Positions 20,597 to 29,753 of a stretch of 64,000 nucleotides of DNA are shown one piece after another; within the stretch, counting starts at the first letter, position 1, and every line of letters starts with the position of its first letter. A program made the translations under genes and the position numbers. The stretch is from Opitutaceae bacterium. GTDB lineage: Bacteria; Verrucomicrobiota; Verrucomicrobiia; Opitutales; Opitutaceae. The notes beneath the pieces are model-generated. The model was not told the origin of the DNA, made no database searches, and saw nothing but the letters and a program-made list of their open reading frames with translations. The stretch is from the NCBI GenBank assembly GCA_002694885.1, contig NZNM01000132.1, forward strand, positions 1 through 64,000. Direction: 5' to 3'.

Positions 20597-21601
20597 CTAT
20601 CCGATTACATTCTTCCATGATTCGGGCATTGATTTAGCGATTTCGATCTCGCAAAATTCTTCGGGTGTCGAAGGGGGCCGGTTCTGCACCCACCTAGCCA
20701 TCTCCCTGATACCTGCTTTAAGGGACACTGGTACCGGGCAATCAAACACTTCGCGTATCTTATCGTGTTTAGCATAGGCGTCCACCACTTCGTTGCGAGC
20801 CTCCAGATGTCGGACGTCAGTTGGCTTGCCCATCGCTGCTGAAACTTCGTGGGCGAGCTCGAGTACAGAATGGGGTGTATCCGCCCCTATGTTAAAAGTC
20901 TCTTGATAGGCTTTGGAATTTCTAGGCGACCGGGCAATCAGGGGCGCCACATCATCTATGTAGGAGAATGCTCGCGTCTGTTTCCCATCGCCGAAAATAG
21001 TCATCGGCTCGCCTTTCAGTAGCTGGTTCATGAATATGCCAATCACATTGCGATACTTGTCTGCGATGTTCTGACGCGGGCCGTATACATTATGGGGCCG
21101 AAATATGATATAATTCAATCCGAACATTTGGTGCGCCGCTCTCAAGTCCAACTCGAATGCGTACTTCGATATCCCGTACGGATCCTCGGGGAGAGGGGTC
21201 ATGGACTCGTCCATCGGCAGCTGATTGGCACCGTATACCGCGATTGAAGAAGTGAATACAAAGCACTTCACTTCGTGGTTTACTGCCTGATTCAGCAAAT
21301 TGACCGAGGCTAGTAGATTGGTTCGGTAATTGTAAGCTCGGATGAAATGCGATAGCCCCTCCGCTGCGTATGCCCCCAGGTGATAAACGTAATCAAATTT
21401 TTGGCGGTTCCAAAGCGACTCTACGAACGAATTGCTCTTTAGGTCGCCTTCGACAAACTCGCATCCCGCAGGAACATTGTCGAGGGATCCTCCGCTCAGA
21501 TTGTCGGTTGCAACAACGTCGATTCCAAGTTTGAGGCAATGTTCCGCGACGTGGGATCCGATGAATCCGGCTGCTCCGGTTACGAGGGCAGTCTCGCTCA
21601 T
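20597..21601 (-). CDS. NAD-dependent epimerase/dehydratase (UDP-glucose 4-epimerase-like SDR)
   Basis: 334 aa; ALVTGAAGFIGSHVAEHCLKLG, FTSSIAVYG, DPYGISKYAFE. Confidence 0.9.
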   Translation of the reverse strand: MSETALVTGAAGFIGSHVAEHCLKLGIDVVATDNLSGGSLDNVPAGCEFVEGDLKSNSFVESLWNRQKFDYVYHLGAYAAEGLSHFIRAYNYRTNLLASVNLLNQAVNHEVKCFVFTSSIAVYGANQLPMDESMTPLPEDPYGISKYAFELDLRAAHQMFGLNYIIFRPHNVYGPRQNIADKYRNVIGIFMNQLLKGEPMTIFGDGKQTRAFSYIDDVAPLIARSPRNSKAYQETFNIGADTPHSVLELAHEVSAAMGKPTDVRHLEARNEVVDAYAKHDKIREVFDCPVPVSLKAGIREMARWVQNRPPSTPEEFCEIEIAKSMPESWKNVIG

Positions 21602-22659
21602 AATTCTTTGGATTGTTCGTGTTGAATCATCTTCGAAATGGTTTCTTCGAGAGTTGTTCTCGGTTTCCAGCCAAGTTGATGCGATGCTTTCGAGTAGTCA
21701 CCGCAGGTGCCTTTGATGTCTCCAGGGCGGTAAAACTGCTCGTCGATCCTGACGACTACCTTGCCGTTACTTGGGTCGCGGGCGATTTCGTCCAATCCCT
21801 CGCCGCTCCACTCTAGTTCAATCCCGGCGTGCTTGAAAGCCAGATTGACGAAATCCTTGACCGAGTGGAGTTGGCCTGTCGCGAAAACGAAATCGTCGGG
21901 CAGCTCCAAGGCCATGACGTCGAGAACGCCTTCCATGTAGTCCCCAGCATAGCCCCAGTCTCGCTCTGCATAGATATTGCCCAGAGAAAGAGTTTCGTCC
22001 CGTCCCGCGGATATGCGAGCGACGGATTGTATGATTTTTTTAGTCACGAATTGTTCTCCCCGAAACTCGCTCTCGTGATTGAAGAGGATCGCGGTCGCGG
22101 CCCAAAGCCCGTAGTGTTTTCGGTAGGCATTGATCAGCTGAAATCCGAAATCCTTGGTTAGGCCGTAGGGGCTCTGGGGGTGACGGGGGGCGCTTTCGGA
22201 TTGTTTGCCGTCGGTGAGATCGCCGAACATTTCTGAACTCCCGGTAAAAAGGAGTTTCGTTTTTGGGGAACGGTCCCGAATCGAGGTGGCGATGTTGGTC
22301 AAACCCAGCACGTTGGTATCGATAGTCTCCCGTGGATGCCCGATGCTCCGGGCGACGGAGCTCTGGGCAGCCAAATGAAATACCTCGTCGAACAGTTCGC
22401 GTTGGATCAGTTCATCGACGAACCATTTTTCGGTAACGTCCCCGCGATGGATGCCAATCCTTGCGAGTTCAGCTTCTCCGAGAAATTTTAGGGACCCTAT
22501 CTCGTCCTCAGAGCCCCCGCGTAGCAGGCCGTGTACGGTATCTCCTCTTTCCAGCAGCAACTTCGCCAGGAAATAGCCGTCCTGGCCGCCAACCCCTGTT
22601 ATCAATATTTTCTTGCTCAAAGACTGGCAGCTATAGCTATCGAATGAGCTTCGCGGCAA
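21598..22659 (-). CDS. gmd: GDP-mannose 4,6-dehydratase family protein
   Basis: 353 aa; KKILITGVGGQDGYFLAKLLLERG, SPYGLTKDFGFQL, LFNHESEFRGEQFVTKKI. Confidence 0.85.
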   Translation of the reverse strand: MPRSSFDSYSCQSLSKKILITGVGGQDGYFLAKLLLERGDTVHGLLRGGSEDEIGSLKFLGEAELARIGIHRGDVTEKWFVDELIQRELFDEVFHLAAQSSVARSIGHPRETIDTNVLGLTNIATSIRDRSPKTKLLFTGSSEMFGDLTDGKQSESAPRHPQSPYGLTKDFGFQLINAYRKHYGLWAATAILFNHESEFRGEQFVTKKIIQSVARISAGRDETLSLGNIYAERDWGYAGDYMEGVLDVMALELPDDFVFATGQLHSVKDFVNLAFKHAGIELEWSGEGLDEIARDPSNGKVVVRIDEQFYRPGDIKGTCGDYSKASHQLGWKPRTTLEETISKMIQHEQSKEL

Positions 22660-22848
22660 CGGTTTTCTTCGTTAGAAGTCGTTCTCGAGGCTGGCATGCC
22701 AAGCCGTAGTCTCGCAGGAGTTGGAACGGAGGGTCCGCCTTCGCCGTTTCTGGACTTCCTCCTTCGCCTTTTAGGCTACGGCGTGACGGGCCCGGCGTGA
22801 CAGCCTTCGACTCTTCTCCGGCTCAGCGGGATGCGAGCGAAGGCTGGT

Positions 22849-22918
22849 GCGGGTAGACGGAATCGAACCGACGCAACCAGCTTGGAAGGCTGGGGTTCTA
22901 CCACTAAACTATACCCGC
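22849..22918 (-). tRNA. tRNA-Gly (anticodon TCC)
   Basis: Reverse complement gcgggtatagtttagtggtagaaccccagccttccaagctggttgcgtcggttcgattccgtctacccgc folds as a cloverleaf; anticodon loop CTTCCAA. Confidence 0.93.
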
Positions 22919-23568
22919 GTTAATGGAGGGGTCTAAGATCAAAGGCTCGAGGCCTAGGTCAAGTCCTTTTCTGTCCAGACTCTGGATCGCGAAAAGAGAA
23001 TAAGGGCTAATGGATCGTTAGTCTGCTCGGCGCTTCGCTAGATCTTGGGCAAATCGAATATCAGGTCTAGTCGCCAAAAGCTGTTCAAAAACCGACTAAA
23101 AGGGACCGTTTTGTAGGTAGTTGTGAAACGTCTACGTAACAATTCGGAGAAAGATGTGCCAGCGGCACTGATAGACACGGCTCGAATTTAGTGTATGATT
23201 GTTGTCGAGTTTTGGAAACGACCGGATTCGTCTCTTCGGAGACAGCTAGGGTAACAGCAGGCTATAATCCGGAAACGACCTTGGCTCACATACAAGAGTT
23301 GGATTCCTGGGCCGGCGATCTCAGATCGTCGGCTCTTCTTGTATCTGGACGCCGCGAAGTTGGCGCGAATCAGTTTCTTATACCACTTACAAAAAGTATT
23401 GGGGAAATAGCGAAGCAAGGATCGAGCTTGGGCCAGTCGGCTCGATTGATAACCGTCCCCGAAGGGAATCCTCCTCAAAGAAGAGTTCGCGGCGTTAGCG
23501 AAGCGCGATAAACGCCCCATTTCGTTTTCCCGTTGCTATGAATCGGCTTTCCTGAAACATCGGCGGAT

Positions 23569-24561
23569 ATGGGTGAGAACATTGAATTCAACCTGCCAAA
23601 AAATTTCCGGGAGTTCCGGACTCGGGCATCATCGATCCTCTGGATTTTGATAGGCATTCTGGTGGCCGCAGCTGCATTCACCAGTATTTATACAGTAGAG
23701 GCTCAGTCCCAGGGTGTGGTGCTTCGTTTCGGCAAATACGTGAAAACAGTTGATCCTGGGATTCAGGTGAAACTGCCTTTTGGCATTGATCAGGTATCGA
23801 TCGTCCAGGTCAGGCGTCAATTGCAGCAAGAGTTTGGTTTCGCGACGCGGGGCGGAACGAATCCAACTCAGTTCAATCCCTCTCAAACGGAACGCAGTTT
23901 CGAGCGCAGCATGGTGACGGGGGACTTGAACGCCGCCACGGTCGAATGGATTGTTCAATTCCGCATTCAGGATCCTAGGCTATTCCTCTTCAAGGTCAGG
24001 GAGCCATCATTGACCTTGCGTGACATTTCAGAGTCGGTAATGCGATCCGTTGTCGGCGATCGAACGGTGGACGAGGTGATTACCGTTGGGCGTCAGGAAA
24101 TTGAAAGCGAAGCGACCATCCAAATGCAAACGCTGGTCAATAAATACGAGCTCGGGCTCAGCATCGATCAAGTGCAGCTTAAGGATGTCAACCCTCCCCA
24201 ACCGGTTCAGCCTTCCTTCAACGAGGTCAATCAGGCTCAACAAGAACGGGAGAAGATGATTAACGTCGCCAACGGGGAGTACAACAAGGTGGTGCCTCGA
24301 GCCCGAGGTGAGGCTGAACAGCGTATTCAGTCCGCGGAAGGCTATGCTCTCAAGCGCGTCAACGAGGCGGAAGGCGATGTGGCTCGATTCAACGCCATTC
24401 TTGAGGAATATATCAAGGCCCCGGAAGTGACCAAGCGGCGGCTATATCTAGAGGCCATGCAGGAAGTGATTCCGCGATTGGGCCGAAAGATTATCATCGA
24501 TGAGGAAGCCCAGCAAATTCTGCCGCTCCTGCAACTAAACCAAGATACGCCAACCCGCTAA
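23569..24561 (+). CDS. hflK: FtsH protease activity modulator HflK
   Basis: 330 aa SPFH protein; FTSIYTVEAQSQGVVLRFGKYVKTVDPGIQVKLPFGID. Confidence 0.92.
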   Translation: MGENIEFNLPKNFREFRTRASSILWILIGILVAAAAFTSIYTVEAQSQGVVLRFGKYVKTVDPGIQVKLPFGIDQVSIVQVRRQLQQEFGFATRGGTNPTQFNPSQTERSFERSMVTGDLNAATVEWIVQFRIQDPRLFLFKVREPSLTLRDISESVMRSVVGDRTVDEVITVGRQEIESEATIQMQTLVNKYELGLSIDQVQLKDVNPPQPVQPSFNEVNQAQQEREKMINVANGEYNKVVPRARGEAEQRIQSAEGYALKRVNEAEGDVARFNAILEEYIKAPEVTKRRLYLEAMQEVIPRLGRKIIIDEEAQQILPLLQLNQDTPTR

Positions 24562-24568
24562 ACGAACG

Positions 24569-25531
24569 ATGAAAAAAATAGCAGGCTCATTCGCAGTTCT
24601 TCTAATTCTTGCCGGGATTGTCGTCCTTTTCGCGTCGGCTTACACGGTTCACGAAACCAAACAGGCGATTATTACCCAATTCGGCAAACCCGTGGGCGAT
24701 CCAATCACCAGGTCGGGGCTCCATTTCCGTACGCCATTCGTGCAGACTGTTCACATGATCGAGAAGCGTTTTCTCGAATGGGATGGCCGTCCCACCGAGA
24801 TGCCGACCAAGGACAAGACCTATATTGAGGTCGATACCTTTGGGCGCTGGCGGATTAGCGATGCCAAGCAGTATTTCGAAAGGCTGCGCGACGAACGCAG
24901 TGCCGAGTCGCGCTTGGATAACATTCTGGGAAGCGAAACTCGAAACGCCATCGCCAAACATGAGTTGATCGAAGTAATCCGCACGACTAAAGATCGCCAA
25001 CCGGCCCAGGATGCTACGCTCGTGGATACGCCTGGCAATATTGGCATTCTCTATCCGATCACGCTGGGGCGGGCCGCTATCGAGCAGGAAATATTCGAAA
25101 ATGCGGCGTCCAAGCTAACGGACTTCGGTATCGAGTTGCTGGATATTCGATTCAAGCGGATCAATTACAACAACAGCGTACGGCAACGCATCTACGAACG
25201 CATGATCAGCGAGCGCCAGCAAATCGCAGAGCGTTTTCGTTCCGAAGGAGCGGGTGAAGCGGCGAAGATAACGGGTAAAAAGGAGCGGGATCTTCAAGAA
25301 ATCGAATCGGAAGCCTACAAGACGGTGGAGACGATGCGCGGTCAGGCGGATGCCAAGGCCACTCAGATTTACGCGGACGCGTTTAATCAGAGCGATAGAT
25401 CCGTCGAGTTCTACGAATTCACCAAGTCCTTGGAGTCCTACGAGCGCATGCTGAATGAGGACGCGACGCTAATCCTGTCAACGGATAGCGAGCTCTTCAA
25501 ATTCCTTAAGGATATTGAACCAGGGGAGTAG
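24569..25531 (+). CDS. hflC: Protease modulator HflC
   Basis: 320 aa; SAYTVHETKQAIITQFGKPVGDPITRSGLHFRTPFVQTVHMIEKRFLEWDG; adjacent to hflK. Confidence 0.93.
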   Translation: MKKIAGSFAVLLILAGIVVLFASAYTVHETKQAIITQFGKPVGDPITRSGLHFRTPFVQTVHMIEKRFLEWDGRPTEMPTKDKTYIEVDTFGRWRISDAKQYFERLRDERSAESRLDNILGSETRNAIAKHELIEVIRTTKDRQPAQDATLVDTPGNIGILYPITLGRAAIEQEIFENAASKLTDFGIELLDIRFKRINYNNSVRQRIYERMISERQQIAERFRSEGAGEAAKITGKKERDLQEIESEAYKTVETMRGQADAKATQIYADAFNQSDRSVEFYEFTKSLESYERMLNEDATLILSTDSELFKFLKDIEPGE

Positions 25532-25778
25532 GGCTCGTCTTTATTTCTGGAAGCCAATGCATGGCATTTTTCCCTTAAGAGTTGTATGGAGCGGTCCCGC
25601 TAAGCGTGGACCCCGATAAACGCATGCAGCTCGTCCTGAAATCGCGGGCAAAACCCGCTCCTGCATCAGACTTTCCGTTCTAGGTTCAACAGGATACGCC
25701 AAGAGGGATCGAGACTACAGATGTTGTTACCCTTGTTGGCAAACCAAGGCAATTGAACGTTACCAACAATAAAGATTC

Positions 25779-27053
25779 ATGTTTAACGTCCTGAAAGCAC
25801 TGCTGGCGATCGCCGTCGTTTCTGGCGTTGGCTATCAATTGGCTCGAATTGGGGACCGGCTATACAACGGTATCCCGCATACTTTGAAGGTACGGGCAAT
25901 TGAATCGGTCAGCCAAACTCAAACGGAAAGCCAGGCGGAAACTGAAGGCGAGCCGCTACTGCGCGATGGGGTGATGGAACCGCTGGTGGAAACGTTCCTG
26001 GAAGCAGGTTTGGTGGAAGGCGAGTTTTCCTTGGAACGAAAACTGGCCACTCTCGACTTTTCTCAGCTGGAGGATTTTTACATCGAAGCGCTTTCCTTCG
26101 ATCTCCAGAGCGCCAAAGCCTATGAAGCGGCTGGTCTAGCCTTGCAGAAAATCGCCACGGAGGATCCTGCCAAAGCGTTGGAACTTCTCTTCGCCCTTTC
26201 ACCTGCTGAGAAGGAGCGTCTGTCCACGGAGCTCGCGATTGGCTGGGCTCGCGCGGATCCGCACTCGACTTGGGATTGGATCGATTCCGCGTGGATGGAC
26301 TCCAGCGGAGCGTACATCGATCGGCAGTTGCAGAACGGTTTATTCCGCGAAACGTTAGACGTTGTGCTCGAGGAGCATGAAGACTATAAAATGGCGGCCG
26401 GTATGCTCGCCAGCGTTGTCGAACCGGACCTGAAACTTGAGCTAGCGGATTTGATCGCATTCCACGTTGTATCCAAGAATCCTGCCGAGGCCCTAGAACG
26501 CATGCGCTTTCAAAGCGACGATTTGCTAGATTCGGCTATCATGGATGCCGTTATTGAGGAGTGGGCCCAACGGGATTCAATTGGAGCGATGGAGTGGACA
26601 TTGGCAAACCAGCGACAAGTTACCAGCGCAGGAGCCAAGGAAATCGCCAAGGATCTCTTGCTAAACGGCGTTCGCGATGGCCTGATCGACTTTCACGCGA
26701 ATTTGCAAAGCCAATACAAAAGGGATGCGGTGGCTTCGGAAGGGGCCCGTCTACTGGCCAGAAGGGAACCGATTGAATCGATTTCCTGGCTTGCCGCCAT
26801 CGAGTCTACCGGGGATCGCTACCAAGCTTATTACGACTCGCTATATGAGATCGGGCATGACGATTTCGAGAGCTCAGTGGAGTTCGCGGAGCTCGCCAAC
26901 AGCGCCGCCGATCTAGATCGGGAAACCGCTTTCTTTGAAGCCCTGCAAAGTTGGACGCTTGTCGATCCGGAAAGGGTAAAAACGTATCTAGATTCTAGCG
27001 ACGATTTCGTAGACAGTCAACGCTTCGCTCAGCTTCGGAGCGGGCTGGAGTAG
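25779..27053 (+). CDS. Hypothetical membrane-anchored repeat protein
   Basis: 424 aa; N-terminal hydrophobic segment; recurrent W-A-x-x-D-x-x-x-x-x-W motifs (GWARADPHSTWDWI, EWAQRDSIGAMEWT). Confidence 0.6.
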   Translation: MFNVLKALLAIAVVSGVGYQLARIGDRLYNGIPHTLKVRAIESVSQTQTESQAETEGEPLLRDGVMEPLVETFLEAGLVEGEFSLERKLATLDFSQLEDFYIEALSFDLQSAKAYEAAGLALQKIATEDPAKALELLFALSPAEKERLSTELAIGWARADPHSTWDWIDSAWMDSSGAYIDRQLQNGLFRETLDVVLEEHEDYKMAAGMLASVVEPDLKLELADLIAFHVVSKNPAEALERMRFQSDDLLDSAIMDAVIEEWAQRDSIGAMEWTLANQRQVTSAGAKEIAKDLLLNGVRDGLIDFHANLQSQYKRDAVASEGARLLARREPIESISWLAAIESTGDRYQAYYDSLYEIGHDDFESSVEFAELANSAADLDRETAFFEALQSWTLVDPERVKTYLDSSDDFVDSQRFAQLRSGLE

Positions 27054-27077
27054 CACAGGCTTCCAGCCTGTGTTTTT
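27054..27077 (+). terminator. Rho-independent terminator: cacaggct-tcc-agcctgtg-ttttt
   Basis: 8-bp perfect stem plus T5, directly after the stop at 27051-27053. Confidence 0.7.
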
Positions 27078-27096
27078 GGTAGCGTGGTAGACGGCT

Positions 27097-27132
27097 GTAG
27101 GAGCGGCCCACACCATGCGGGGCCGCTCCTAC
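27097..27132. repeat. REP-like palindrome gtaggagcggccc...gggccgctcctac
   Basis: 13-bp perfect inverted repeat. Confidence 0.7.
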
Positions 27133-27352
27133 GTTCGACCAGCACTTTATTTTGAGCCTACTCGCGTCGCGGCACAAACCCTTGCCCACGGTTGGTATTA
27201 CCTTTTTCCCATACCCGCCTGAGCCTGGGTAAGGGCCATTGTGATGAACGAGATTTGGTGGATTTGAGCGAAGGAGGATTTATACGTATTTCCCTCAGTT
27301 ATTCTCCCATTTTTTACTTAACATTGACTAGTGGATCGGCATCATTTCGAGC

Positions 27353-27700
27353 ATGTATGAATTGGAAGGCACAGTTAAGCTGATAGACGACACGCAAACG
27401 TTTGGCAGCGGGTTTAAGAAGCGGGAATTCGTGGTCACGTCCGACGAGAAGTTCCCACAGGACGTTAAATTCGAATGCACGAAGGAAAAAATCGAATTGC
27501 TGGACAAAGTAAGAACGGGCGATCGTGTCAAAGTGAGCTTCAATATTCGAGGCAACGAATACAAGGGCCGCTACTACGTGAATCTCCAAGCATGGCGGAT
27601 TGAGCACGGAGGTGGCGAAGTGGATAGCAATCTGGCCGATGTCACCGATTCATCCTCGGGCGAGGGGAATCTAGACGACTTGGAAGAGTCGCCTTTCTAG
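27353..27700 (+). CDS. DUF3127 domain protein
   Basis: 115 aa; [42 protein letters not shown]. Confidence 0.75.
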   Translation: MYELEGTVKLIDDTQTFGSGFKKREFVVTSDEKFPQDVKFECTKEKIELLDKVRTGDRVKVSFNIRGNEYKGRYYVNLQAWRIEHGGGEVDSNLADVTDSSSGEGNLDDLEESPF

Positions 27701-27731
27701 AGAGAGGTTTATAGGTAGCTTCCAGAGCTTG

Positions 27732-27813
27732 AATGGTAGGGCTGATTGTCCTCAAGTAGCCGCCTTAATTCGTCCACCCAAACGGCTGCTTAGGGACAAG
27801 CAGCCCTACCATT
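27732..27813. repeat. Long imperfect hairpin element (~35-bp arms)
   Basis: aatggtagggctgattgtcctcaagtagccgcc ... ggctgcttagggacaagcagccctaccatt; outer 13 bp perfect. Confidence 0.75.
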
Positions 27814-27839
27814 GTCGACAGCCATTCAGCGCCGTCATA

Positions 27840-28337
27840 CTACAGCCCCTCGGGGCGAATCCATCGATTACCGTCAAACGGAATCGCGAGATCGGGAATC
27901 TTGGTGCAGCCGTACGCCCAAGCGGGCAGGATAACCCCGTCAGCTCTCAATACGGGTACAGCCATCCGTTGATAGACGCTATTCGAACCTATCGAAAAAC
28001 CTTCCCAGGAGTCGGGCCTGTCGAATACGCCGCGTTCCCAGGGGATTTCGATTAGCTCGCCTTCGATACTAGGTTGGCTCGTGAACCGAAAGGCGCCTGC
28101 AGCCAGCTTAGCGCAAGCCTTCTCCCAGTCGGATTCCCATTTGTGGCTGGCTGTAGCTATGTGATTTCCTGGCTCGATTAGCAGAATGGGATAGCCCTCT
28201 TTCAGGATGTAAAGGCGACCCGGGGCCTTCGCTGCGCTAGTTGACAGTCTCTTAGGTCCATGGAGACCGCTTTCTATCTCTTCAGTTCGCAATGTGCCGT
28301 AAGCGAAAAGGTATTGAGATCGGGAGACTGACATCAA
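27840..28337 (-). CDS. Gamma-glutamylcyclotransferase (AIG2-like) family protein
   Basis: 165 aa; YLFAYGTLRTEEI...GRLYILKEGYPILL. Confidence 0.75.
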   Translation of the reverse strand: MMSVSRSQYLFAYGTLRTEEIESGLHGPKRLSTSAAKAPGRLYILKEGYPILLIEPGNHIATASHKWESDWEKACAKLAAGAFRFTSQPSIEGELIEIPWERGVFDRPDSWEGFSIGSNSVYQRMAVPVLRADGVILPAWAYGCTKIPDLAIPFDGNRWIRPEGL

Positions 28338-28604
28338 ATTTGAGATAGCGCCTCTCTGGGCAAAGAAAAGTCTCTAAACAAGAGTGAAGCTACCTATTCG
28401 CGTTTTCTCTCCCACTGCTATAAATCTATGAAACTGCCTGAGCATCAGGAATTCGGGCTCAATGGTCTCGCTAGAAACAGGGTAACTTACATTGGAATAG
28501 GGGCGTTCCCATGCAATTTATGAAACCGGGCAGTTGTCAGTCTGCGAAAGAAACAGTAACTTCCTATCTATTTGTCCCGTCCACTTAGGTCGACCGATTT
28601 TCCG

Positions 28605-29753
28605 ATGATCCGCCTTGTTCGAACCCACCGTATCGCCGCCTTGGCAGGATATTTGTATCTGGCTGGGCCGCGACTGCTGAACGCCGAGGATCACATTTCC
28701 ACCAAGTGGCAGGACTACAGTGAAGATGACGGGCGTATTCGAGTTATCTCCAAGTATCTGGGGTTCGAAAAACAGGTAAGTAGCGAGCTTACGCTCAAGG
28801 GGCACGGCGTCTATGACTCCATCTCTGGGGCAACCCCAACGGGTGTACCAGCGGAAGATGGAGTGAATGTGCCGCTCTCCAACCTAACGGATGTTAGAGA
28901 GGCTGGAGTTGTCGACCTGGATTGGGAGCACGGCATTCACACATCCAGCTTTCAGTTCTCCTACAGTTCGGAGGACGATTTTCTCTCCCGCGGCTACGCC
29001 TTTTCTCAGACAACGGAAATCAACCAGCGGAATACCGGGATCAATTACGGGATTGGCTACATCGATGACCTAGTTCGTCCTAACTTCCTTGATGAAAGCC
29101 AACGCAAAGAGAGCTACGACTATTTCGTGGGTATTAGCCAAGTGTTGGATCCCAACACGGTAGTGGCCCTGAATTTTACTTACAGCGACTACAAAGGCTT
29201 TCTAAGCGACCCCTACAAAATCATTCAACGGGAAACCGAAATTCTACCAGGCCTCTCCTTGCCGCTGACTTTCCCGGAGAATCGACCTGATAGCCGGGAT
29301 CGACGTATTTGGTTTTTCAATGTTAAGCGTTATTTTGATGGGATTGGGGCTAGTTTGGATTTCGATTACCGATATTTTAGTGATACCTGGGGCGTTGAAA
29401 GTAATACCTTCGATTTCGAGTGGTACCAAAAGCTTGGAGAGAACCTAATCCTGAGACCCAAGTACCGTTACTATTCGCAAAATGCGGCAGACTTTTACAC
29501 GCTCGACCTAACAGGGACGCCTATAGATCCACGCGAATCGACTCCTGGCCTGGTACCGCATTACTCCGCGGACTACCGTCTTGGGAAATTCGATACGCAT
29601 ACTTACGGATTAAAGATCATCTATAATTTCGGGGAAAAATTCAGTGTCGATGCCGCTTTCGAGCGTTATGAAATGGAAGGGAAGGACGATACGCCGCAGT
29701 CGGCTTTCGCGGATGCGGATGTATTGACGATAGGAGCTACGGTATGGTTCTAG
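28605..29753 (+). CDS. DUF3570 family outer-membrane beta-barrel protein
   Basis: N-terminal hydrophobic segment, ISTKWQDYSEDDGRIRVISKYLGFEKQ, alternating aromatic beta-strands, terminal aromatic residue (ATVWF); gene neighbours ApbE/TlpA/DUF4266. Confidence 0.75.
   Translation: MIRLVRTHRIAALAGYLYLAGPRLLNAEDHISTKWQDYSEDDGRIRVISKYLGFEKQVSSELTLKGHGVYDSISGATPTGVPAEDGVNVPLSNLTDVREAGVVDLDWEHGIHTSSFQFSYSSEDDFLSRGYAFSQTTEINQRNTGINYGIGYIDDLVRPNFLDESQRKESYDYFVGISQVLDPNTVVALNFTYSDYKGFLSDPYKIIQRETEILPGLSLPLTFPENRPDSRDRRIWFFNVKRYFDGIGASLDFDYRYFSDTWGVESNTFDFEWYQKLGENLILRPKYRYYSQNAADFYTLDLTGTPIDPRESTPGLVPHYSADYRLGKFDTHTYGLKIIYNFGEKFSVDAAFERYEMEGKDDTPQSAFADADVLTIGATVWF

Noticed and set aside
23191-23511. 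106-aa ORF upstream of hflK and its antisense partner 23188-23520
   Set aside because: Both strands open, no recognised motif, contains the strong palindrome; not supportable as a gene.
25909-26460. 183-aa minus-strand ORF opposite the 25779 gene
   Set aside because: Arg/Pro/Ser-rich shadow ORF; the plus strand has coherent protein sequence.
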